DNA from: Paralvinella palmiformis
Lineage: Eukaryota; Annelida; Polychaeta; Terebellida; Alvinellidae
Direction of reading: 5' to 3'
Assembly: GCA_025642065.1 (NCBI GenBank)
Contig: JAODUP010000148.1
Location: 62,001-126,000, forward strand
Length of the DNA: 64,000 nucleotides
Shown here: in pieces, positions 16,209 through 28,487 of the stretch
Layout of the letters: each line of letters starts with the position of its first letter
How positions within the stretch are numbered: the stretch's first letter is position 1
Made by a program: the position numbers and the translations under genes
The notes under the pieces: model-generated
Database searches by the model: none
What the model saw: only the letters and a program-made list of their open reading frames with translations
Told to the model about the DNA's origin: nothing

Positions 16209-18344
16209 CCCAATTTACAAGCACGTACTTGTAGTACTAAACACATTAATCCGTGTTAACAGGTACTAAAGTTGCTGAGCTGCCTTACATAAGACCATGT
16301 GATATAGGTTAATGACATAGTAAATAATGTATTTGACAACTATAATTGCTCATCATATAAAATATTACACATAACCAAATCAACAGAGAGAGAGAGAGAG
16401 AGAGAAAATGAACAACAAATTACATCACATTATATATATTCATGACAACAGTATTAGTAATTTTAATGTATACATTCAAATATATATTTTCAGGATTTAT
16501 CTCTTTTATGCTGTTGATATTATGCTGTTGGTGTAAACAATTAGACACTACTACACTGTAGTAATTATATAAGATGTTATGGTTTGTTGGTGGCTAACCC
16601 AATTGACCTGCTCTATGATTGGTTGAGCTTGTTTGTTATATTGGCCTTCTGAAGCCCAGGAGGTGAATTGATCTGTTCAGCAATTGGATAACCAGAAACA
16701 ATTAGAAAGTGCACTGCCTTTGAATATAATGCTAGTATACCAAACTGTGGTTGGCCATGCAATGTCAGTGGCTTCACTTAATCTTCTATGTGACTGGTGA
16801 ATATCTGAACACTTCTGTTATTGTTTTGTGTAGTATATTGTTATTTATGGGCTCAATATAGACAATAAATGTTTAATTTGCATTTAGTTGGTTTTCTTGA
16901 ATCAATTAGTGGTGCATTATGCCTAAAAATGGGTTTAACCCGGGTTTAGCCCAAAATGGGGTTTAGTCCAACCCGGGTTAAACCGGGGTTTAGCCCAGCG
17001 GGCGGGTTAAACCTGCCAACCCTGACACACATGCACAAGTGGTGTGTAAAAACCTGGGTTTAGCCCAGCGAGCGGGTTAAACCTGCCAACCTTGATACAC
17101 ATAGCAGAAGTGGTGTGTAAAAACCTGGGTTTAGCCCAGCGAGCGGGTTAAACCTGCCAACCTTGATACACATAGCACAAGTGGGACGTAAAAACCTGGG
17201 TTTAGCCCAGCGGGCGGGTTAAACCTGCCAACCCTGACACACATAGCACAAGTGGGATGTAAAAACCCGGGTTTAGCCCAGCGGGTGGGTTAAACCTGCC
17301 AACCCTGATACACATAGCACAAGTGGGACGTAAAAACCCCACTGTGAGCAAGTTATCATTACATTACATACTATTAATTCCAAACACAGAAACATGAAAT
17401 GTTTTATGGGCAATTTTGTGCACATGAAAGGCTAAATGGTTAATAAACTCAAACATAATGAGGTGAAATTAAGGTGAAACACCTTTCAGCCATAGCCAAA
17501 CTGGTTATTTGAACCCAGCCACTGAAGAGTCAGTAGCTAGTCAGAAGGGACATGAAGAAACCTGCCATGTCCTGAAGTCGAGTTGAAAGGAAAGGTAAAA
17601 ATGCCATCACGCCTCAAATGATGTGTAGTCGAGCAAAAAGCATACGAGCAAAAAGCATTCGCACACTACCCTCGTCATGTTGTTTATATATTTTACATAC
17701 CACAATCTAAAAAAATTTTAGGTATCTAAACCATGAGGTTATTGCCATCACGCCTCAGTTAGGAAATCAGACAATTTCTATCAACAATCCTATTATCACT
17801 AATTCTGTCCTACATTTGAAAACTTTTTTAAAATAACAGTACATAATGTAAACAGAGGCACCTTCTCATATATCCAAATCCAAGGTGTGACAAGTTGAAG
17901 GGTAATTCAGATTTTGTTCAAGATGAAGATGATTGATGTTTTACGGCCACTTTTGTGCACAGGGTAGGCTAAATGGGCCGAACGAGCTCCGAAGGTAATG
18001 AAGCTAAAGTCAAAGATGAAACACCCTTCAGATATCCCTACGCCTGAGGTTTGAACATGGGTGGTAGTGATCTGTGGTCCAACAAGCTCCCCCTAGACCA
18101 TGGAGGCGCCCCTCAGATTTTATTCAAATTTGAAACCTTGTCCAAATTGACCAGATACCCCAGATGTTTATTTATCATGTATCACTCGATGTCTTAGTTA
18201 TACTTTATTCCCTGTACCAAGGTAGCACTTTGCCAGGTAACTCCTGACACCAATTTCAGAGTTCTGAAGTTGACATATATGTGTCACCGATAAAAACATA
18301 TGATGTATGGTTTTACCTTGCATTTTTATCCTAACCAGTAAGAC

Positions 18345-18386
<42 letters not shown>

Positions 18387-20359
18387 CTCATAAATTAGTT
18401 GTATCTTAAGAGCGATAAGTTAGATAAGGGTGACTAATTTAATAGCGAACTACTCAATGAAGAAATCAATAAATTTTCAGAAAGAAAGCGGGCACACAGA
18501 CACGCACACACACACACACACCCATATCACGTTTTTGTTACTTGAAGTGGGTGAAACCTTTCTCACTCAAGAGTGACACAACCTTAAGAGTCTCTTGAAA
18601 CAAGAGCAACATAAATCTCACTTCATCTAACAAATTTGACACAGACCAATATAATTTATACAATTATGAAGTGACGTGTTGATATCAAACCATTCAAAAA
18701 CAAGACATTTACACCTTGTATATTTAGTCGTCATCCCTGATTTGCAGAAAAACTGACCTTGACCTCTGCTGCTCTTTGGTTCAGGTTCATCGACCACATT
18801 AAGTTTGGAAGTCCTGTTCTGTTTGCCACTGATGGGGGCATCGCCATCTACCGGTGTACTGGCCTCGGACGACAACCCCACACTGTAATAGAAAACAATT
18901 CGCCTATTTTACAAATCCACAGTTTCCGTCTGGAACGGAATAAAGTTTAATCTGCTGGAAACAGAACAATATTATCTTTGGCACAAAGCTGCAAAATCAC
19001 AGCTTTATTTTATTAATATTATTATTATCATCAAACTGAGAACTTTGCACATAAAGTGGTACTGCATCAGTGTGATAAATTGGGTAAATCCCAGATCCAA
19101 CCAGATTAATATGGAAACCTAATATTGTGTGGATGTATTTGATAGGTCTTAAAAATTGAATTAAAAAAGGTAATTTTATCAAATTAATTTGTAAATCATA
19201 ATTTTTCCAAGTTCATTTCTAACCATAAATTACCACCATTTTGTTGTTGAGTTGTTTAGCCTAGGTACTGTTCACGACACCCGAGTCAAGACCTGAAGGT
19301 CAACTGCGAAGGGAAACAGATCCCAGAAATGGGTTATAACAGGCTGTATCATCAGTCAGAACATGTACAAATTACCAGTCACTGTGTCAATTCCATTTTG
19401 CCAATTCCAGTGTTTAGTTTTTTTACTAGTACTTTTTTACCTACTTGGAATACCTACTCAGAGTAGTTTATATTCCAAGTAGGATCGTCATGGAAGAAAT
19501 ATTTCTGAATTAAAAAATTCAACGGTAAGTTAATTTGTGGATTTAATTTAGTTTTCTAGCAAACTTCAATTCAATCGATCAATTCCAATTTTTTAAATAA
19601 ACAATTCCAAAATTGCCCATCAATTCCAATTTCTGAAAATTACCACCATAAAACTGATTCATGATTGGTCTCATGGCCTAACAAACTATGACATATAATG
19701 GCTAGATCTCGGATTCCCATAAGAATTTGTACATGGATTGATTTCTAGGACCTCACAATGTATCACCACCCTCCCCTTGTTCTAGCAGTTAAGATTTAAT
19801 ATATACGTATTTATACCACGTTCAGGACTCCCATCCTAAAGATAAAAACTATGCATTTGCATTGCAAATAACACCATGGCAACAGGCTAACTGAGCTTTT
19901 GTTATAAGACAATAAATTTAAGTTCATCCCGCTGCTCTGACGAACACCGCGTGACGCCGAGTGGCTCACAGATTTCAGCTGCCAGTACTAATAAAGTAAG
20001 CCTGCTAGCAAAATAGTAGTAAAGGGGCCCTTTTAAATATCTCATTGCACCATGGTGAGTCACACCGCAATCTAACAGCTCCTGGATCTCTAATCCGTTG
20101 GCGCAAAACACGTGTCAGTTACGTCAACAGAACTAGATTAAAAGCCACATATTGGTAGCATTCAGCATGTATTTATCTATACAGGGTGCCACATGTAATA
20201 CCTATTACCAAGTACCATTACTAGTTCACATAAATAGCTTGATACAGCATGAATTAGAAACGGATGAATGTCTACGAGTATGAATAGATGGTCCAGAACG
20301 GCAGAATTAACTATAAATAATGTACACCAGTTTCAAGAGTCCATGTTTAAGCAGGCGTG

Positions 20360-20392
<33 letters not shown>

Positions 20393-23300
20393 GTACGCAT
20401 GCATCCATGTATAAATGCTCACACACACACATGCGCTCACAGAATCTTTACTTCTGAGTTAAGCCGAACTCAGTAGTAGTGACTACATTTTCTATGAGGG
20501 CATAAAAAACTAAACAGAGCATTTTACTAACAAATCTCCCACCGCAATCTAAAATGCATTTAAATTGTTCTAGGTGACTATCTACCCGGTGAACAAATAA
20601 ACAAAAGCACGCAAGTAAAAACATGCCACCCCATCACAACACACCGCATAAAATCTGAGAAAGAAATTCTTAAAAAGTCAACCCGGTGTGTCGACAATGA
20701 CACCTCTCAATGAATACTGTTTTTTTTAAAGACCGTTCTAAACACGACCCCTACCCATAGTCAATGTTATCAACTCGACGACGTTTCTTCAAGCAGCAAG
20801 CCATCGCGTCTTAAAAGAGTCGGTCACCAAATGAACAGAAGAAATCGGTATCAGACAATCCGTGTGAAGTGACTGGCTGGCAATGACTCCTCGTAATGGG
20901 ACTCCTCTACAGGTCAGGGCAACACTTCTGTACACTCATCAAACCGATAACGAACAAGGAAGCACTACACCGGACTTGGATAATCCTGTTCCATGCCGTC
21001 GCAACAATATCCAAACAAGAACGAAACGATCCAATTTATAATAAACCTGCGTATTGGCAGTTTCGCGTCGTCTTCCTTCCTACAGCCTTGAAGATCAATA
21101 CGTACAAAACTGTACCAGAAAACGCTCTGGACACCCGATTTGTTCCAGTCATGGTGGAGCATTGAACATTAGTTTTGTCGACCACAGCTACAGGCGATAC
21201 AGGCCGGATGGTCAGATGGGTGTTCTTTATCTGTGCCTACTCCAAAGCCAAGAACAGTTTAGGCTGAAATCACTAGCTAAACCATTTAACGTGAAAATGA
21301 GCCTTTCACGCACGCCGACGCCGCCACCTGACGGTACATGCAGAAGTACATCCCACACGAACATTTAAGTGGGCGAAGCGGGCGCGCATTCATCCATGCA
21401 GCACGCCAGGAGGCAAACAACTACTTTCAATCGCCGAGAATCCAACGCATTATGTAACTATGATACACACACCCACGATCAATTTCTACCCACATTTAAC
21501 ACAATTCACGCCGTTAAGACGGCACGGGTGTAAGGCACTTCCAAAAACATACGCATCTCTGCCATGGTAACACGATGTAAAACAACTGCTGCAGACATTC
21601 AGGTAACTAACTCAATATATACTGAATGCGGCGACATCGATTAGCCCACCACGTATATATTAGCCCTAAGAGTACCACTTTGATTTACCACAAATAAGAT
21701 CTTTATTGGCCATATTGACACACAAGGCCACAGTCAACAGAGTATGACCATAGCTCCCATAGAAATTAAACAAGGCGTGTGACGGGCTTCATTTATAATA
21801 TTTTATTTGAACAAAAAATACTTCAAAAAGCTGAACAAACTTTGCTGTTTATCTGAATGAACATATAGGTTGGTGTTTGATTGCTTAAATGTATAGGCCC
21901 ACATCAAACACAGAAATCTCATCATATATATATATATATATATATATAACTTTTTTTAAATGTGATGTTATGTAAAATGACCTGCCCGATGTTGTACATA
22001 ATCTCTTTTTTTACCGTGATAATTAGTTACTTCTATTGTATTACTATGGACTGAGAGTCTGAAATAACAGTTATTATTATTTATTATTATTATATAAGAA
22101 ATCAGTGTCACAACTGTTAAGTCTTGATAAATTAAATTAATGTTTTTATCATGAACAAAAGTAATTAGAAAAACAGAAGATTAAACTTTGTACCCACCAG
22201 CTTAAAAATAAATGGAGAAGGGGAAAAAATTACATGTACGTCAAATCGTTAATGGATGGTAATTTACATAATGCAACAAGTATGAAGGTTACCTTTCTTC
22301 GTGGGTATGGACATAATTTATGTTAATTGTGTTGCAGTATCTAATGTGCAAAGCTGCATTTGTCACTATCAACATGTTGATGTATAAAAACCGCTGCGTT
22401 CTAATATAGTTTTCATGCATGGAAGACGGTCTGATATTCTGCGGCAACTGAGCTTCGAAATAGGCACCATTTATTTTCTCGACCGTGACCTAGCATTGTG
22501 ACGTCACCAGTGCTTAGCTCTGTGAATCATCTCGTATATCCTTGTATGTTTTAAGCAACAGAAAAATCATCAAAATGCTGACTTGTTGCGCACCAAACTG
22601 TCTGCTTACGGAGAAACCAAATCCTGGATACTCCTTTTTCACGCTGCCATGAGATAATAAATTTAAATTGGATAGTTGGTTGAAGAAACTAAAATTAAAT
22701 CACCCCCCCCCGCGCAAGACAAGTTCGGATCTGTCAATGTCATTTCAAGCCTGATTTTTTCACATTTTGTTATGGTTACATAGATGGCTATCTTTGTACA
22801 GGATTAAACAAATAAGACTAGGTCCATGTAGTTGGTTTCTCATTTAGGTAGCATGGACACATTTGTATATGCCATATTAACTCCCTTAAAATATGTTTCC
22901 TTCAAAGAAAAAATAATTCCTAATGTTTGTACCACAAAATGTTGGCACTTTAGTTATAATTATTGATACAAGATCACTTGGTGCCTAATGTGAAATGTAA
23001 CATGGACTATTTAATTATCTGCCTATCTATTTAGCAAGATACATCTAAATTAAGTTGATTATTTTGAGCTACAAATTAACTTTTAGCCAACAAATACTTC
23101 CTTCTTGAATCTTAATTGGGCTAAAAGCATTAACGTGTAACACCTACATGTTCATTTCAAATAAGAAATTATCTAATTCCAGCCAATAAATGAATCAAAC
23201 ATTGCTATTGTATGGGTATCTAATTCATGAAAATTGGGGTGAGGTGGATTATATAGATAATGTATAAATATACAAGAAAATATTGCTTTGTTTTGTGCAA

Positions 23301-23756
23301 CTTGCCTCAGTAGTAAGTTATTTGTATGTATTAATTACCTATATTCAACCCCTAATTTTTACTCCTTTATCATATATGGTTGTAATTAGACAATTACATA
23401 TGTATGAGATTGATGCAGTTTTTTTCAACATTCATGTCATTGTATGTTTTTATTCATGGACTAAATTAGTTGTAATATTGATTGAACATTGAAGTGGAAT
23501 TATTTGAATTGCCTTGAAATATACATATTAATCTTGTAACTTGTGAAAAACTAATGACTATAGAAGTTAAATGTTTTGTCAAAATGACTTCACTTTGTGA
23601 AGTATATGTAGATGCTTATTTTGGTCTAAACCATATCTCATATTGACATGGGTATATATTACCTAACTGTCTCAATACAATGTGTTGCATGTGTGTAATA
23701 TCATTGACATGATACAGCTATGTATCAAATATTGTAATAAGAACAGAATTAAGTCA

Positions 23757-23809
<53 letters not shown>

Positions 23810-24859
23810 GTGTAATGCCACAGAATCAGAATAAATATTTGAAATGTGGAAGTACTGAATATAGAAGATCTCAACTGTAAAATATTAACAGTTCATTTAT
23901 CAGAATAAATAATTTCATGATATCCCTCATATACACCATCTTCTTCGGGGTATGTGTTTCTTATTGATTGTTGAACCTATGATGGTATAGTAATTCTGTT
24001 TTTGGGGCCAGGTTTTCCATAAACTCAATAAGTGAAATGCCTGTTTAATCTGTAAAGAATCAAACACGAATAGTGTTCTTCAGTGATGTGAATTTTGTCT
24101 TGGTTATTTAAATTCCAGAGTAGATTTAAAGTCTAGAATAGATCTACAAATACAATGTCTGAAGTAACAAGACCTAAGCTGCATGTATATGTTTTGATAA
24201 TTCACAATAAAATGTACATTCTATAAATGCTAGCTGTAGGCATTGAAACGCATTGCTCGCACGAACACCTTTCTGAAATGACAGCTGACAGCTCCGACTC
24301 GATGTTGATTATTCTCGGTATTTATGAACTCTGTTTCCGTGTCACTCTCAGTACTTTCAGTAATTGATAAATCAGAATTATAATATACTGGTTCAAAATC
24401 ATAAGGTGGAATATTTGAGGCTATGACCAGGTAATTATGACAATATACAAAGTAATCCAACACAAGAATCAGATATGTTTACATGTTGGAACCATAACCA
24501 AAAGTTGGTACCCTAAGCACCGGTGACGTATCGCTCGCTGATTGGCTGACAAATCTTGGAGCTGCAGATTAATGGCTTCAAATAATACTGATAAATCTGG
24601 TGGAATTTTACTATAAAATATGCTTTCTTGTTGCTAAATGCAAAAAATCCCAGTAGTAATCAGTATAGAAACCCATACACTTTAAAATAGGCAGCATACA
24701 TTGGCAATAGCCAAACCTGAGCAAAGTACTCCTTTAAATGTATACATAGGATTAGTTTCAGAAATTTCACTCCATGTCTAAATATCATGAGTGTAAACAG
24801 TCCACAGCAAGTCACCATGGTCAGAAAGAGATATGTAGTTTGACAGTGAAGTGCTGTGG

Positions 24860-24891
<32 letters not shown>

Positions 24892-24909
24892 CTATCAATT
24901 ATATATGTG

Positions 24910-24952
<43 letters not shown>

Positions 24953-27900
24953 TTATGTATGTTTATGTAAACTTATACATGTTCATGGAGACCTTGTGAA
25001 TAGACAAATCAATTAGGAATACAGGTGCTCATTAACATAATAACTGGGAAAAAACATATTGTTGGTGAATATGGGTATTCTGTTTTCTTACGGTGTTGCA
25101 TAAATCATTTAATTATTACTAATATGTATATACTGCTTTAAGTTTAACTCACAGATAATACAAGTGTTTCATTACACCTGAAAGGTCTTCAATAGCTACC
25201 AGTATGGTCGCAATCTAGGTCTTATTTTAAAACAAGGTCAAAAAAACAATTTACAGCTTCAAAACTAACATACCGTTATAAACAACACATGCCAGTTTAT
25301 ACCTTCTTGCTATAATCAGGTTCTGCTGGAAAGTGTAAAGAAAACGGGAGAGGAGTGCTGATGATTGTTGTTTTACGGCCACTTTTGTGCACATTGTAGG
25401 CTAAATGGGCCAAACGACCTCCAAAGGAAATGAAGTGAAGTCAAAGATGAAACACCCTTCAGATATGCCCACGCGGAGGTTCGAACACGGATGACAGTGA
25501 CCTGTGATCCAATGCGCTACCAGTCAGACCACACAGGCGCCCGGAAGAAGCTAAGAATAAATTTAAACTGGTATTTACAAGTGAAACAATCCAGAAATCT
25601 GCATGCCTAGAACATTGGCTCACAGGAACCAACGCATTCCATCTTAAAGGAAAATAAATGTGAATCGGTATTTATAAGCACATCACTTAATTTAAGGGGC
25701 AGAACGTCTTGACCCACTACTTTCTTAACTAATATTTAATCTTGTACACACACAAAAACATAAAATTAAAAGAAGCCTCAAAATAATAAACTGTGCTATC
25801 GTGTTTCATACATCAGTAACCACAAACAAACAGAAAATATCCCACAAACACCCCTGAATTGCACCCAGTCTTCAGCCCTACATGAACACCACATATCTGT
25901 TTCCCAACATGCAGTTTATAGTATACCCAATTTACTATCATGCACATAGTGAGCTCCGGTGGCCTAGCGGTTAAGCACTCGGCACTTGGTGCCAACGGTC
26001 GCAGGTTCGAACCCCGTAAGAGGTCGAAATTTTTCCAGGGATTAATTTCTCGGCTCACTACATCGTGGGTGGCTGACCACGTTAAATGGCGCTGCCGTCT
26101 CCACTAATTATTTAAAATAAAGGGGGACGTTAAAAACCCCCTGAGGACGTAAAACACTCTGGCAGTGACCACCCTCAGGGTATTTCGGCTCCATCTTTCC
26201 GTACTGCTCCCCTGTGAGTGGTGGGGGAGGAGTTTCTCAACCACTCGAACATAGAGGCTGTGCTGATTAAGCGACAGCCTGGGGATTCTCCCCGAACAAC
26301 AAAACCAAACCAAACCAACCATCATGCACATGTATGGTGTCTTATGGTTTGCCATAAAATTTAAACGTATTAATTGACGAGCAAATAAATGAAGTAATTT
26401 CAATCAACACGTGATATCAATGGTTGGAATTAAGCTAACCTGTACAGAAATTATTATATAACATGTGCATTCAACCCTAACTACACCAACACAGATATAC
26501 TACCTAAAACTGACCAACATGTTATTTCAACGTTTAACTTTTAAGCGTTATTTTCCGCATTATGGACTAATCATCAGAGGGGCCTCGACAACATCATTAA
26601 TACTAGCTTACGGCTATCTGAAACAATACCACACATCGCGATACAAGTTTAATTAGTGTAAATCTGACGCCGATCTAGGCCATTCTTGATATATCTGAAG
26701 GCACATTCCAATTTATTTGACCCGACCTAAATATACCAACCAAGGCATACATTATAGCTAGGTCCGTACCGAAATATTATGGTGGTGGTGTGGATTAAAC
26801 CGTCTTTCAGCCTAGACCATTGTATTATCATAAAACAGAAATACGGACTATGGGACTGCTAATTTAATACAACTGACTAATCTAAACCGGTAAATAGGTA
26901 AATAACGAGAAAAAAACAAGCAGTGCACATAGGGGAATGTTGTTTTGGGGTTACTTAGCCTCGGCGCTGAGCTGATCAAGTGATACGACATTTGGCCGTG
27001 GGCGCATACGAAACAAATACGAGGACAAATACGAGGAGTATGAGCCAGGTTCAATCCAACAGTCTGGACGTTTGCAACACATTGCTACAACCATTGCGCT
27101 ATCGGAGAACCCTGCATTTAGACGAATGAGAGTCACCCGCCAGATATATGGCTGAGAGGCAACACCCGGGGAATGACCCCCCCCCCCCAAACAAACACGT
27201 GTACCAGTTGGACGGGAGACTGGACCTGGGGGCTTCCAGCACAGTGCTGTCTGTATACACTGTGTAATTGAAGTATTGTGCTTACACCTACACCTCTCAC
27301 ATTTGTAATTTCAGTAAAATACACTGCAGAAATTCACTTGCGATTATTAAGTTCAGAGCAACGCTACGTGCAATTACAATTACGATGGGACAACGAACAC
27401 CAATTATAATTGCAGAACGTAAAGTAAGTTCACGCCGAGACCAATTAGCAGGGCTCGTACCCTTTGTATAACACCAACCCGGCTTGATTTCTCGTGTCCC
27501 CCGAACATTACAAACACCGGGATTCGTTATCAGAATCAATGATTACTGATACAAAAAATAAATATCAACATCACCGACTGATACAAATCCTTGTGCCAGT
27601 CTCAGTATCACCAACCATCTTTCCTTCTGCCGTCTCCTCATCTACACTATCACCATCTCACTAGTTGTAATCCTGGTTTAAGATCAGTTACAATACAAAC
27701 TACCAGGGAACATAAAAAACAATAAGCTTTCTCGCTATCTTACTGCATTATGATTGTCTTTTTTCATTCTGCTGAACTATCTTAAACAAATGTCATTCAT
27801 TATTCGTGAACCCCGTCTTTAATTAGCCTTGTGGTTTGATAATACACCACACCGATCGCCATTTCAGGTGGAAATATCAACAATCAATATTGAAGCCTGG

Positions 27901-28456
27901 TCATTAATTAAGCAGTGGCGAGCTTCAAATGACCGAAGCCCGGTGGCCACCGTGTTAGACGGCTCTATCCTGTGGCTAGTTAGCTACGTATTAGAAAATA
28001 GTAAATGCGTGAAAAGAATGTTTTCTTTAAGAGGCTGGGCTCTGGTCTGATTTGATACATATGGCTGAGGGGCTAGAGAAACATGATGATGGTTGATGTT
28101 TTACGACCACTTTTGTGCACATGGTAGGCTAAATGAGCCGAGCGACCTCCAAAGGTAATGAAGCAAAGTCAAAGATGAAACAGCCTTCAGATATGCCCAC
28201 ACCGAGATTCGAACCCGGGTTGGTAGTGCTACCAATTGGACCACGGAGGTGCCCCGCTGTTTCCTTAAAATTCAGTTATGTTAGAGAAACAACATGATGA
28301 TCATGATGTACGTGCTCTGAAACAAGCCCTCAACACACAGGGCATCTCACATCATTGAAGAATGCATGGAATTTGTCAACGCACAGAATACCCACAAAGT
28401 TTACGTGATCAGTGAACCATTCCTTTCAATACTAGATGAGGGGGGCATCAACCTTA

Positions 28457-28487
<31 letters not shown>

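Larger units (their letters stand above)
10523..18757 (-). other. Large ACSBG intron
   Basis: 8.2-kb intron between the coding exons at 18882-18758 and 10522-10361. It contains two full SINEs of the main family (13432-13620, 17922-18112), an older copy, a 71-bp satellite, and CA, GT and GA microsatellites. I found no nested gene: reading frames at 11.4-15.4 kb have no recognisable domain and no supporting splice sites. Confidence 0.6.

Noticed and set aside
20896..21368. Overlapping plus-strand frames of 89 and 104 codons
   Set aside because: They lie in the less AT-rich island of the alternative ACSBG exon; two overlapping frames with no motif suggest chance.
24660..25016. Frames with poly-Lys, poly-Phe or Ile-Tyr repeats
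   Set aside because: They are translations of the A30 homopolymer and adjacent TA repeat.
25950..26025. A functional tRNA gene
   Set aside because: A and B boxes are present, but the sequence continues into a SINE body bounded by an 11-bp target-site duplication.
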